Program-made: the position numbers and the translations under genes | Part shown: piece after piece, positions 44,831-54,226 of the stretch | Position numbering within the stretch: position 1 is the first letter of the stretch | How the letters are laid out: each line of letters starts with the position of its first letter | The notes under the pieces: model-generated | The model's input: the letters and a program-made list of their open reading frames with translations, nothing else | Database searches by the model: none | Told to the model about the DNA's origin: nothing | Origin: Acidobacteriota bacterium | GTDB taxonomy: Bacteria > Acidobacteriota > Terriglobia > Acidiferrales > UBA7541 | Direction: 5' to 3' | Assembly: GCA_021324935.1 (NCBI GenBank) | Contig: JAJPIE010000012.1 | Location: forward strand, 1 to 64,000 | Length of the DNA stretch: 64,000 nt

Positions 44831-46303
44831 GTGAGATACACAGAAAAAGTCGTTGTCATGGGCGCAGGCATTTCCGGACTGGCGTGTGCCTACCGATTGA
44901 GGCAACTTGGAGTCCAATGCCGAGTCTTTGAGGCAGGGGACCGCGCCGGCGGAGTTGTCGCCACGGTGCGCCGGAATGGCTGCCTGTTTGAATTGGGGCC
45001 ACAGTTCCCGCGATTTCCGGCATCCGTGATGCAGCTGGTGCACGAACTTGGGTTGGACAGTGAGTTTATCGCCGGGGACCGCAAGGCGAAGCGATATATC
45101 TTCCGGAATGGAAGATTACAGACAGCGCCGTTTTCTCCGGCAAATCTGTTGACGACAAAGCTGGTTGGACTACGGTCGAAAATGCGTATTCTCACCGAGG
45201 TGTTTCGTTCTTCGAAGCCGCCTTCGCGGGAAGAAACCTTGGCTGAATTCGTTGAACGCAAATTCGGGCGCGACGTCTTGGAGAACCTGGTAGATCCGGT
45301 CATCGCCACGATCTTTTTCGGGGACGCGCGCAAAATGGGAATGGAAAGTGCTTTTCCCGCGCTGGTCGAATGGGAGCGAGAGTACGGAAGCCTGGTTCGG
45401 GGGGCATGGAAGACGCGGAATGCCAGGCGAAGCAAGGGGGAAGCGGAAGGAGGAATTACTCGCAATCGCCATAAAACGAAATCAGGATCAATGACGATTA
45501 CGGACGCGTTTCCTTCGATGGGTACATTCGCGTCAGGAATGGGGAGACTTCCAGAGCGGCTCGCGGAGAGATTACACAAGGAGATCCGATATGGAGTCCG
45601 GATTGCAAAGATAGCGGCGATCCGCAGGTCCGAGGACAATTCCTCGCGGGGCTGGCAGATAGAATTGTCCGACGGAGATAGAATCGCCAGTGAACACCTG
45701 ATTTTCGGGGTGCCGGCGTACGTGGTGGGAGAGCTTTTGGAACACGAATGGGCAAGACTGGCGGATCACCTGAAGGCGATTGAGTACTCGCCCATGTGCG
45801 GAGTTTCCTGCACCTATGACCGATCGAAAGTTGCGAACCGGCTGGATGGGTTTGGATTCATGGTGCCGCGTGCGGAGAGGATGCGCACGATCTGCACGTT
45901 TTGGAATTCGTCTTTGTTTCCCAAGCGCGCTCCGGAAGGCAAAGTCTTGATGACAAGCTTTGCAGAACCCGAGGCGGAAGGTGATACAAGCATTAAGTCC
46001 ACAGAGCAACTAGCGCGGGCGGTTGAGCGGGAGAACAGGAAAATCCTAGGCATCGAAGGGGAACCCGCTGACCGAGAGATTTGGACGCATCCGCGAGCGC
46101 TGCCGCAATACAATCTGGGACACGCAAAGAGAGTAATCGCCATAGGAGAAATCTTACGAGGCATTCCGGGCTTGCATCTGGCAGGCAATTATCTAAAGGG
46201 ACGCTCGATTGGAGAGTGCGTCGAACTGGCATTCCGTGTGGCGGACGAAGTGCATAGCCAACTTCGACTCCAAAACATCCAAGCGAGTAAACTGAGTGTC
46301 TGA
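44831..46303 (+). CDS. hemY: Protoporphyrinogen oxidase (HemY-type flavoprotein)
   Basis: This flavoprotein of about 490 residues has the FAD-binding VVVMGAGISGLACAYRLRQLG near the N terminus and RAGGVVATVRRNGCLFELGPQ, both typical of oxygen-dependent protoporphyrinogen oxidase. The C-terminal FAD segment is GIPGLHLAGNYLKGRSIGECVELAF. It oxidises protoporphyrinogen IX to protoporphyrin IX in haem synthesis, a demand that fits the many cytochromes here. I prefer GTG 44831; a TTG at 44822 is also possible and no ribosome binding site decides. Confidence 0.88.
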   Translation: MRYTEKVVVMGAGISGLACAYRLRQLGVQCRVFEAGDRAGGVVATVRRNGCLFELGPQFPRFPASVMQLVHELGLDSEFIAGDRKAKRYIFRNGRLQTAPFSPANLLTTKLVGLRSKMRILTEVFRSSKPPSREETLAEFVERKFGRDVLENLVDPVIATIFFGDARKMGMESAFPALVEWEREYGSLVRGAWKTRNARRSKGEAEGGITRNRHKTKSGSMTITDAFPSMGTFASGMGRLPERLAERLHKEIRYGVRIAKIAAIRRSEDNSSRGWQIELSDGDRIASEHLIFGVPAYVVGELLEHEWARLADHLKAIEYSPMCGVSCTYDRSKVANRLDGFGFMVPRAERMRTICTFWNSSLFPKRAPEGKVLMTSFAEPEAEGDTSIKSTEQLARAVERENRKILGIEGEPADREIWTHPRALPQYNLGHAKRVIAIGEILRGIPGLHLAGNYLKGRSIGECVELAFRVADEVHSQLRLQNIQASKLSV

Positions 46304-46314
46304 GGAGCCGATCG

Positions 46315-47376
46315 TTGATTTCCGTCCTAGCCTGGTTAATCGGCGTGTTGCTCGTTGCAGTGTTGTTTGGCGCAGCGTATCAAGCCTTTGGCACGCACAG
46401 AGATAAGCAGAACTATCCGCCGCCCGGCCGCCTGGTGGATTTGGGCACGCACCGGCTGCATCTCCATGAAACCGGCGGCAAGGGCCCGACGATTCTGCTG
46501 GAAGCGGGGCTGATGTCCACGGTTTTGAGCTGGAGCGGGTTGCAGAAGGAATTGGGGCAGGAGTTTCGCGTGGTGAGCTATGACCGCGCGGGACTGGGGT
46601 GGAGCGATTTGGGGCCGATGCCGCGCACGGCAGAACGAATTGTTGACGAACTGAACGCGCTGCTGGAGCGGGCGGCAATTCCGGAGCCGTACGTTCTGGT
46701 GGGGCATTCCTTCGGCGGATTGACCATGCCGCTGTTTGCAGCGCGCTTCCCGAAGAAGATTGCCGGGGTCGTGCTTGTGGACCCTGTGGCGGCAGCGGAA
46801 TGGAATCCACCTTCTGCGCACGATCTGAAGCTCACGCGAATTGGCGCGGCGGTCTGCCGACGGGCGGCGGTACTTGCCCGCATGGGATTGATCCGATTTG
46901 TAGCGGCGTTGCTGACCACTCGGGCCAGAAAGGGCGCTGCATTTCTGGTGCGGTTGATCAGCCGCGGCGCGCCGGATGAATCCGGCACGGTATCGAGTCC
47001 GTGGTTTGCGGCGCTGCCGCCGGAGGAACAAGCGATGGCGGCGATCTTCTGGATTCAGCCAAAGTTTGCGCTGACAATCGCAAGCCAACTGGAGAATTTG
47101 CCGGCCAGCGCGGCGCGTGTTGCGGAATTTCCCGTGTTTTCGGAAATGCCGGTGGCGATTCTATCGGCGCGAACGGCGCCGGAGCACCGGCGTAAAGAGC
47201 ATGCGGAGCTTGCCGCGCGGCTGCCGCTGGGAAGACACATTCTGGTGGAAAACAGCAACCATTGGATCATGCAGGCGGCGCCAGAATTGCTGGTTCAAGA
47301 GATCCGGAATGTTGTGGAGACATCACCAGCGTTCCGCAAGGTGGCGATAGCCGTTACCGGAGGGGAAAAGGGATAG
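46315..47376 (+). CDS. Membrane-anchored alpha/beta hydrolase
   Basis: The start is TTG 46315, supported by GAGGAG 8 nt upstream. The 353-residue protein has an N-terminal transmembrane helix (VLAWLIGVLLVAVLFGAAY) and an alpha/beta hydrolase domain. The nucleophile is in VGHSFGG, the oxyanion region in LLEAGLMSTVLSW, and the catalytic His in ENSNHWI near the end. It follows hemY by 11 nt and may be co-transcribed with it. The substrate is unknown. Confidence 0.88.
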   Translation: MISVLAWLIGVLLVAVLFGAAYQAFGTHRDKQNYPPPGRLVDLGTHRLHLHETGGKGPTILLEAGLMSTVLSWSGLQKELGQEFRVVSYDRAGLGWSDLGPMPRTAERIVDELNALLERAAIPEPYVLVGHSFGGLTMPLFAARFPKKIAGVVLVDPVAAAEWNPPSAHDLKLTRIGAAVCRRAAVLARMGLIRFVAALLTTRARKGAAFLVRLISRGAPDESGTVSSPWFAALPPEEQAMAAIFWIQPKFALTIASQLENLPASAARVAEFPVFSEMPVAILSARTAPEHRRKEHAELAARLPLGRHILVENSNHWIMQAAPELLVQEIRNVVETSPAFRKVAIAVTGGEKG

Positions 47377-47544
47377 TTCAGGGCATCGAGTGGACTTTGG
47401 GCCGGGTTATACTTGGCGCCGTGGGATAATGAAGTACGAGTGAGGATGGAAAGGCGTGATTCGCCAGGGCCTTCGACAAATTCGGGACCTGCGGTCATGG
47501 TCACGACAGGATGAAGTTCGCAGCCATTTGCGACTCTCTAATCG

Positions 47545-49599
47545 ATGGCGCACTGGAGTATGAGCGAGGCGCCGATTTCATGTGGGGCAGAGTCAATGTC
47601 GCGCCCAACTCGGGAATCAACCAATACTCTCACTCCACTGACGTATCGGCCCGACATTGACGGCCTGCGCGGCCTATCCATCCTGTCGGTCATTGTCTTC
47701 CATTACTTCCCGCGAGTGGCACCCGGCGGATTCGTCGGCGTCGATGTCTTTTTCGTAATTTCGGGGTTCCTGATTTCCGGGATAATCCTCAAATCCTTGA
47801 AAGCAGGATCATTCAGTTACGCCACCTTTTATGGCCGTCGAATCAAGCGGATTTTTCCTTCGCTTGTCACCATTCTTGTCGTTTCCCTAGCAGCGGGGTG
47901 GGTATTTCTTTTCCCGAGCGACTGGAGGGCGCTTGGGAAGCATGTGTTTGCAGGGGCAGCCTTCTTATCCAATATTGCCCTGATGCGTGAAGGCGGGTAC
48001 TTCGATTCATCGGCGAAACCGTTGCTTCATTTGTGGTCGTTAGGCGTCGAAGAACAGTTTTACATCATTTGGCCATTACTTCTGGTATTCGTCTTTCGAA
48101 AGCGCGCCGCGACGCTGCCATCGATTCTGCTCGTCCTGGGAATTTCGCTTAGCCTCAATCTCTGGTATGTGGACAAAAAGCCGTCCGCTGATTTCTATTT
48201 TCCGGCGATGCGAATTTGGGAACTGGCTCTGGGCGCGTCCCTAGCCTATGTGGCAATGTTCCTGAGAGAAAAAAACGGTTCTGGAAGTTCGCCGACTGAA
48301 CTGCTCGAGAACCGCCATGTGCGATTCGCGTTGTCTCTTGCCGGAATGTCGCTTTTGCTTGTTTCCCTGATTTTCGTAAACGAGAATAAGCCCTTTCCAG
48401 GCTGGCAGGCGCTCCTACCGACCCTTGGAGCTAGTTTAGCCATCGCGGCCGGACCGTCGGCGTGGTTTAACAGGGTGGCTCTATCTTCGCGACCGATGGT
48501 GTTCCTTGGATTGATCAGCTACCCGCTGTATTTATGGCACTGGCCACTGCTGGTCTTTACGAAAATTCTGACTCCGGGAAAACTGACATGGCCGCTCGGG
48601 GTTGCCGCGATCCTGGTCTCAATCTCGATGGCCTGGCTTACCTACGAACTGGTGGAAACGCCGCTTAGGCACCATAAATCGACCGTCGCGGTGCCGTGCC
48701 TGCTTGCGAGCGCGGTAGGTCTGATTGGGCTTGCAGGTTTGATCGGCCGCGCCGTTGTGCAGCCACGACTGCAGAAAAACGGGAGTCTTGTGGAGGCAGC
48801 GGCGGCAGACTGGGAATATCCGTTCAGCGGGAACTTTGGAAAGAACGCCGATTTTCATACGGGCAGTTTGACGGGACGACCCGATGAACAGGTGCTCTTC
48901 ATCGGAGATTCCCATATGGAGCAATATTATTCCCGAATCAAGTCGCAAATGGCCAGACATCCCGGCCAGTTTCCAACGGCGGTGTTCGCTACTTACGGAC
49001 TTTGCCCCCCGCTACCGGGGATCCGATCCCGGCACGGCTATGCCTGCGACAAGTTTTTCGATTTCGCCCTGGGGCAAGCGAATAACCCCCTTGTAAAAAC
49101 AGTCGTTTTCTCCGCATTCTGGGAGAACTATTTTGGATACGAGACAGACGGAGACAAGACAACCAAAGTCTACCGAGCGGACGATGCGCTTCGAATGAAG
49201 GGGCCGGGAATGCCGCTGGCGGTTCAGGAGTTTGATGAATTCGGGTCGTCGATAAGGTCGTTACGATCCCAGGGGAAGCGAGTCTTTATCATTCTTTCCA
49301 ATCCGACGTCGATTGTTTTTGACCCCAAGAAGATGGTTTCTCACTTCACAGGAGCATTTCATGCGCGGGATTTGGAAATTAGCGAATTGAGAACATCGCG
49401 ACTAATCCTGGACCGCCTGAAGGCAGTAGGCGTGCAATGCGGAGCGATCGTAATCGATCCGGTTCCGTACCTCTGCAACGCCACGACTTGTAAAACGACA
49501 TCGGAGCAGGGGCTCCCCCTGTATAAGGATGACAATCATTTGCGAAGTTCCTATGTGGCCGACCACGCAACCTTCATTGATGAAATCTACAAAAATTGA
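47545..49599 (+). CDS. OafA/YrhL-type acyltransferase with C-terminal SGNH domain
   Basis: This 684-residue protein has an acyltransferase-3 membrane domain (about 35-380, start YRPDIDGLRGLSILSVIVFHYFP, ten to eleven helices). The extracytoplasmic SGNH domain carries GDSHMEQYY and the C-terminal DDNHLRSSYVADH. These enzymes O-acetylate surface polysaccharides, typically lipopolysaccharide O-antigen or capsule. An internal ATG at 47596 (MSRPTRES) is an alternative start. The gene lies just left of the truncated tRNA-Ser and so is the last native gene before the island. Confidence 0.92.
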   Translation: MAHWSMSEAPISCGAESMSRPTRESTNTLTPLTYRPDIDGLRGLSILSVIVFHYFPRVAPGGFVGVDVFFVISGFLISGIILKSLKAGSFSYATFYGRRIKRIFPSLVTILVVSLAAGWVFLFPSDWRALGKHVFAGAAFLSNIALMREGGYFDSSAKPLLHLWSLGVEEQFYIIWPLLLVFVFRKRAATLPSILLVLGISLSLNLWYVDKKPSADFYFPAMRIWELALGASLAYVAMFLREKNGSGSSPTELLENRHVRFALSLAGMSLLLVSLIFVNENKPFPGWQALLPTLGASLAIAAGPSAWFNRVALSSRPMVFLGLISYPLYLWHWPLLVFTKILTPGKLTWPLGVAAILVSISMAWLTYELVETPLRHHKSTVAVPCLLASAVGLIGLAGLIGRAVVQPRLQKNGSLVEAAAADWEYPFSGNFGKNADFHTGSLTGRPDEQVLFIGDSHMEQYYSRIKSQMARHPGQFPTAVFATYGLCPPLPGIRSRHGYACDKFFDFALGQANNPLVKTVVFSAFWENYFGYETDGDKTTKVYRADDALRMKGPGMPLAVQEFDEFGSSIRSLRSQGKRVFIILSNPTSIVFDPKKMVSHFTGAFHARDLEISELRTSRLILDRLKAVGVQCGAIVIDPVPYLCNATTCKTTSEQGLPLYKDDNHLRSSYVADHATFIDEIYKN

Positions 49600-50115
49600 G
49601 CAGTCGAAAAGCCGCCGCTGGAAATCTAACCGGGGGTTGATTGCCTTTCTCGAACCACACCTTGCACTACAATGCAGCAATCGAAACACAGAGCACCCCA
49701 AATCCAGCGCTAACCCACAGAGTACGCTAGAATTAAAAACGGAGGAGTGGGTGAGCGGTTGAAACCGGCGGTCTTGAAATTTTATTTTGCGGTTTCGCTA
49801 ACTGACGTCGAATAAGCTAAATCCCTTTGCCAGCTGTCAGTTAGCAATTTTCGACTTCTTCCATTTTCGATTGTCTTTCGCTACTTTGCGCGGCCTTTGG
49901 TCACAATTTGGTCACAGTCGACCCGTTTTAACCCCTCGCGCATATGACTGTGACACGCTCATCTTACATTTCAAACAAAACGAGCGAGTTAGGTTCGTTT
50001 CTGTTGTTTTGAACGAATGGTCACAACGGCAACTCGCAAGCTGACAACGCAACCTCACGACCAACGATAAAGTCCAAATTGATCGCCCTCACAACGGCTT
50101 GGTAGTGTCCAGAGT
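49600..50115. other. Island boundary region
   Basis: No protein gene is supported here. It contains the tRNA-Ser 5' half at 49741 and, to its right, two directly repeated GGTCACA boxes 11 bases apart (49899 and 49910), another at 50019 and an inverted TGTGACA at 49949. These may be arm-type binding sites of an integrase or the remnant of one. The composition becomes less GC-rich to the right of the tRNA fragment. Confidence 0.5.
49741..49779 (+). pseudogene. tRNA-Ser(UGA) 5' half, truncated after the anticodon loop
   Basis: The 39 bases GGAGGAG TG GGTGAGCGGTTGAAA ... GCGGT CTTGAAA align without gaps to the 5' half of tRNA-Ser(UGA): acceptor strand, D arm and anticodon loop with anticodon TGA. 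The expected 3' strand of the anticodon stem (ACCGC) is absent and replaced by TTTTATT. The break is exactly at the end of the anticodon loop, a known crossover position of tyrosine recombinases. The 3' half is not found elsewhere in the window. Confidence 0.85.
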
Positions 50116-50155
50116 TTTTCGCACATTTGGTGAAACGTAGGTCTGGTTGAGGTGT

Positions 50156-50181
50156 TCGGCTCCCCCGAGGGGGAGCCGAAA
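50156..50181 (+). terminator. Hairpin terminator at the IS left end
   Basis: TTCGGCTCCCC and GGGGAGCCGAA form a perfect stem followed by ATTTTT on the plus strand. It would stop rightward transcription entering the element against the transposase gene. Confidence 0.75.
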
Positions 50182-50197
50182 TTTTTCGCGCGATCGT

Positions 50198-51415
50198 TCA
50201 TGCCGCTTCGCTCGCTTCCGCCAGGCGGTTCATGTCCAAGTAGCGCCGCGTGCCCCACTTCGTGCCGGCCACGTGACGCAGCCGCGCTGCTGCCAGCATC
50301 AGTGCTGACTTTCCATCGGGGAACGCTCCCACGGCGCGTGTTCTTCGTCGCACCTCGCGCAAGAGGCGTTCCAACGGGTTGTTGGTTCGCAAACTGCGCC
50401 AGTGTTCCCGCGGAAACGCATAGTAGTACAGCGTCTCTTCGATCCCGGCCACTACCAACGCCGCGGCATCCGCCAGCTTCATCTCCTTCAGTTTCGCGGC
50501 GACTTGTTCAGCTTTTTGTCGCGCAGCGGCACGATCTTCCTGCGCGTGAATCGCTTTCAGCATGGCCGCAACTTCCTTCACCTTGCTCGTCGGCACCGCG
50601 GTCCACACGTTGCGATAAAAATGCACCGCACACCGTTGCCACAGTGCTTCCGGATAAAACTCCCCGAGGCTTTCCACTAGCCCCAAGCACTTGTCCGAGA
50701 CGAACAGCCGCACGCCTTTCAGTCCGCGCTCTTTCAGGTGCCGCAAAAACGCCGTCCAGCTCGCCTTGTCTTCCTTCGACCCTTCCGCCACCGCAAGCAC
50801 TTCGCGAAAACCCTCATCATTCACGCCAATCGCCACCAGCAGCGATACGTTTCGCACTTCGCCACCCCAGCTCCGCTTCAGCCACAAACCGTCCAGAAAC
50901 ACATACGGGTGGTTGCCTTCGATCGGCCGGTTACGCCAGGTCTCTATCTGCGCGTAGATCCTCTGGTTCAGCTCGCTTACCGTGCTCGGGCTGACCCGCG
51001 TGCCCCACAGGGCTTCGGTGATGTCTTCCACTCGCCGTACGCTCACCCCCGCAAGATACATCTCCACCAGCGCTTCTTCCACCGAACTTTCCCGCCGCCG
51101 GTAGCGTTCAATGATGGCCGTCTCAAACGGCAGCGTGCGCAGCTTCGGCACCTTCAGCGTGACTTCGCCCGCTTTCGTCTGTAGGTGCCGCTCGTAGGAA
51201 CCCGCCCGCGTATCCTTCCGCGCTTCGGTCCGTTCATACCGCTCGGCACGGCAAAGACGGTCGGCTTCGGCATCCAGCATGGCGTTCAACGTCTCTTCCA
51301 CCGTGCTGCGTACCACTTCTCCCAGATCCTCCTGAATCTTTCCCTCATCAATCTGGATCACCTGGCTCAGCTTCGCTACTTCCTTGCCTGCTTCTCCCCG
51401 GTTGGTGGGCTCCAT
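50198..51415 (-). CDS. IS256-family transposase (mutator type)
   Basis: This 405-residue transposase appears full length. The DDE catalytic residues are Asp175 (FLDGLWLK), Asp241 (FVSDKCLGL) and Glu349 (NNPLERLLRE), with the C/D-x2-H-type CAVHFYRN stretch between them. GDR-like N-terminal helices and the RRRESSVEEALVEMYLAGVS region are typical of IS256. It is probably functional. Confidence 0.95.
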   Translation of the reverse strand: MEPTNRGEAGKEVAKLSQVIQIDEGKIQEDLGEVVRSTVEETLNAMLDAEADRLCRAERYERTEARKDTRAGSYERHLQTKAGEVTLKVPKLRTLPFETAIIERYRRRESSVEEALVEMYLAGVSVRRVEDITEALWGTRVSPSTVSELNQRIYAQIETWRNRPIEGNHPYVFLDGLWLKRSWGGEVRNVSLLVAIGVNDEGFREVLAVAEGSKEDKASWTAFLRHLKERGLKGVRLFVSDKCLGLVESLGEFYPEALWQRCAVHFYRNVWTAVPTSKVKEVAAMLKAIHAQEDRAAARQKAEQVAAKLKEMKLADAAALVVAGIEETLYYYAFPREHWRSLRTNNPLERLLREVRRRTRAVGAFPDGKSALMLAAARLRHVAGTKWGTRRYLDMNRLAEASEAA

Positions 51416-51726
51416 CGCCTCTCCTCTCGGACCTTCCCTGCCTGACGGCAGGATCAGGCCCTCTGTTTTACCAACCAGACCTGCTCCTCCTCAAATGTGC
51501 GAAAAATAGCGTACGTTATCACGGCTTAGCAATTTCCCGATTCCACAGCCTAGTGTTCGGGATCAACGCGTTACGGGCGGATAAGCTGCCCTATTCCGGT
51601 GCAAAACGCCCCTCTTCGGGAGCGCCTGTGCAGCTATTGTACAACCACAATGACGACGGTTCGTGGGCTCTTCGAGCACGCTCCGAATCTCTCATTGACC
51701 CTCGCACGGACAGCGGATCACCCCGC

Positions 51727-53082
51727 TTACGACAATTCCACTTCCCTCTTCATTCGCTGAATCAAACCAAGCGTATGTAACTGTCCTTTCGTTCTGCACG
51801 ATTTTTCAGCTTCGGTTAACAGCCGTGCCGCAGTTAGATGATCGCCGACTAGCAGAGCAATACGCGCGGCGTCCCTTTGCACATATCCGACCGATTGGTC
51901 CGTTGACAACGCTAGCGGAAGAGCTACGTCGTATAGGAGCCGCAGACCGCTGTCGACGTTAGCCTTTCCCCCGAGCAACGCAACCGCACTGGCGTACTTC
52001 GCAAGCGAATAAGCCGATACGTCCCCCACAGTGGACATCGACTTCCTAATTCGCTCTCTTGCATTGCCGAACTTTCCAAGCTTCCTCATAATCGACCCAC
52101 GCGAATCGTTGAAGCTCTGCAAAAGCGGAATTCGTTGAGCTTCTCTTAGCCTGGACGCGGCTTGGAATCCAAATGTGTTTACCCAATAGGCATTCTTGAT
52201 TTGATTCGCCATATTCAGAATCCCGGAAACCGCCTGAATTTCGCCGATCATCTCGTAGGCATACCCTGTTTCCATGAAAATTCGAACGGCCGCCCAGCCG
52301 CACTCTATCGCTCGAGTGTACTCGGACTGGTTTGCCCAAACGCCAGCGCAAGCCGCGAGAACTTGCGCGTAGTGCAGCCTGTTGTCCTTGTTCACTCGAC
52401 GGGTCGTCGTCACCATTGGGACTCGTTCGGCTATTTCTCTGGCGCTCCAAAGACTTCGCGCCAACCCAAGCCTCGAATGAATTCCATCAAGCCAGTCTCT
52501 GTCATTTATATTTGCATCCAGGCTAATGTTGTCCGTGGCGATTAGGTTTGCTCTTGGCGAGCTATTCCGAAATTCCGCTAGGTCAGAAACCACTCGTTCG
52601 ATTAGGTCTTTCTCCGACCCATCATTTGAGACCGTATCGGGGCTCGGCATGGCCTGCTTAAAAACGCTAAGTACACCGCGCAACCTGGGTTTCTGAACCG
52701 CGTCGAGAACATACAAGTACACTTTCTTGCCCAAACGGCGCGCGTGAAACGTCTCGAATGCTGTCGCGTAGAACGGTTCATTATCAAGAAACGATCCCGC
52801 CCGACTCTTGTAGAGAGTTATGACCACGTCAGACTTTTCAATAGCGTTTATGATGATCTCTCTCGGTGTTAGACCAGTCCTCCTGTATTCCTTGGCGTTG
52901 ATCTCGTACAACCAAGGCCTATGACCCTCTCTTCGCAGACGCTCCCTCAGCGCTTCGCGTAAAGCCCATCGCTCACCGATTGGTTCGCTAAATGGGGAAC
53001 TAACGAAGACAGTGAGGGGACCCTCGTTCGGGGAGAGAGCGTCACCGAGATGCACGGCACTGTCCACTTCTTGGATCCTCAT
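51727..53082 (-). CDS. DUF4062/TIR-like N-terminal domain fused to helical (TPR-like) repeats
   Basis: This 451-residue protein begins, after a short leader, with TVFVSSPFSEPIGERWALREALRERLRREG and IINAIEKSDVVITLYKSRAGSF. This pattern matches DUF4062, a Rossmann-like relative of TIR domains often found at the N terminus of immune-type proteins. Residues from about 195 to 451 are alpha-helical and resemble degenerate TPRs (YTRAIECGWAAVRIF, LTEAEKSCRTKGQLHTLG). It is transcribed divergently from two glycosyltransferases. I infer a sensor/effector role in defence, but no catalytic residues are evident and no ATPase domain is present. Confidence 0.8.
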   Translation of the reverse strand: MRIQEVDSAVHLGDALSPNEGPLTVFVSSPFSEPIGERWALREALRERLRREGHRPWLYEINAKEYRRTGLTPREIIINAIEKSDVVITLYKSRAGSFLDNEPFYATAFETFHARRLGKKVYLYVLDAVQKPRLRGVLSVFKQAMPSPDTVSNDGSEKDLIERVVSDLAEFRNSSPRANLIATDNISLDANINDRDWLDGIHSRLGLARSLWSAREIAERVPMVTTTRRVNKDNRLHYAQVLAACAGVWANQSEYTRAIECGWAAVRIFMETGYAYEMIGEIQAVSGILNMANQIKNAYWVNTFGFQAASRLREAQRIPLLQSFNDSRGSIMRKLGKFGNARERIRKSMSTVGDVSAYSLAKYASAVALLGGKANVDSGLRLLYDVALPLALSTDQSVGYVQRDAARIALLVGDHLTAARLLTEAEKSCRTKGQLHTLGLIQRMKREVELS

Positions 53083-53260
53083 TCTGTACCGTCGCGCTTC
53101 CTGTCTCCGTTCGACTAGTCCCCAACCGGCGGAGCTGATACGCGGGCTTCACATATTTAGGGACGGGGGTTAGAATCCCGCCAATCATGAATCCAGCAAA
53201 CAACGAGAATCATAATGTGCAGCCGTTAATACAGTCTGCCGTTTCTTCGAGGATACCACT
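53083..53260. promoter_or_regulatory. Divergent promoter region of the glycosyltransferase cassette
   Basis: About 180 bases separate the DUF4062 gene (leftward) from the first glycosyltransferase (rightward); promoters for both are expected here. A GAGGAT lies 6 nt before the rightward ATG. Confidence 0.4.
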
Positions 53261-54226
53261 ATGGGCGTGTCTGTCTTAATTCCCGCTTTCAACGAGGAGC
53301 AGACCTTACTGCGCCTGCTTCCGTCGTTGCATCAGGCAGTCCAGCTCAATAATCAGATAACTGAAATCGTTTTGGTCTCATCGCCATCGACGGATCGCAC
53401 TCAGCCCCTGTGCGCATTCGAGAAGGAATGTAACCGATATATCCAACACGTCCAGTTAGCTCAGTGGATACCCAAGTACAAGGCGCTCGTACACGGCGCG
53501 TCCGTAGCCGCCAATGAATGGCTGCTTGTGTTGGATGCCGATGTTCAGGCGTCCGGTCACACCCTCGCCGCCTTGGCATCACTTACACAACCATCACCGG
53601 GCATAGTGCAAGCGAGAAATGTACCTGATTGCCTGGACGCAATTTTAGCCTCTGCTTTAGACAACGCTTCGATTCTCCTCGTCTGGGCATCGCTGACTTC
53701 CCTTGCATGGCACTGGATTCGGAGTGAAAGGCCGGAGCTTCGATGGGCTGTCTCAGCACATTGTTACCTTTGTCATCGAAAGATTCTGCCCACCTACTGG
53801 CCGTCTCCGTTGCTTGACGACATCACAGTCGGGCTAAATTGTTCAAGCCTCGGCCATATCATTCACTACGCCCCCCACCTCAGCGTTACATTCCGACCTG
53901 CCCAAACTTGGAGAGACTTCTGTAGGCAAAAGTTGCGTAACAGAATCGGTCTCGCGCAACTGCGCCGAGTCGCTCCGGACGAAACCGATACGCTTCGGCG
54001 TGCTTTCCGATCTTGTCTGTCCCGGGGCGAGTGCCTCGACAAAGAATTCCAACGACGCTATGCGCCAGCCGTTACATCACTGTTAGCTATCGATGCGCTC
54101 TTATGGTGGTTCGCTAGGACCTTACAGATCGTGGGCATTGGCAAAAAGGGAAAATGGCGGCCCGTGAGATCGACCAAAGAGACCTTCAGTTCCGTTTCTG
54201 CAACTCGTTCAGAGGCCTCGAGATAA
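53261..54226 (+). CDS. Family 2 glycosyltransferase (first of pair)
   Basis: This 321-residue GT-A fold protein has SVLIPAFNEEQTLLRLLPSL and the metal-binding DAD motif in LLVLDADVQ. A transmembrane-like segment lies at about 130-150 and a C-terminal hydrophobic segment (SLLAIDALLWWFARTL). The acceptor domain contains LPTYWPSPLLDDITVGLN. The next glycosyltransferase starts directly after its TAA. The sugar and acceptor are unknown. Confidence 0.85.
   Translation: MGVSVLIPAFNEEQTLLRLLPSLHQAVQLNNQITEIVLVSSPSTDRTQPLCAFEKECNRYIQHVQLAQWIPKYKALVHGASVAANEWLLVLDADVQASGHTLAALASLTQPSPGIVQARNVPDCLDAILASALDNASILLVWASLTSLAWHWIRSERPELRWAVSAHCYLCHRKILPTYWPSPLLDDITVGLNCSSLGHIIHYAPHLSVTFRPAQTWRDFCRQKLRNRIGLAQLRRVAPDETDTLRRAFRSCLSRGECLDKEFQRRYAPAVTSLLAIDALLWWFARTLQIVGIGKKGKWRPVRSTKETFSSVSATRSEASR

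Larger units (their letters stand above)
50116..51506 (-). mobile_element. IS256-family insertion sequence
   Basis: The element is bounded by 15-bp perfect inverted repeats (TTTTTCGCACATTTG at 50116-50130, its complement at 51492-51506), followed inward by a second matching block GGTCTGGTTG. It encodes one intact mutator-type transposase. I could not find a matching target-site duplication outside the repeats. The insertion lies inside the island, near its left end. Confidence 0.88.

Noticed and set aside
50100..51520. Target-site duplication of the IS256 element
   Set aside because: Flanking bases next to the inverted repeats do not match each other.
53150..53190. Sequence GGGGGTTAGAATCCC that looks like a tRNA T arm, possibly the displaced tRNA-Ser 3' half
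   Set aside because: The loop is GTTAGAATC not GTTCGAATC, and no acceptor strand complementary to GGAGGAG follows.
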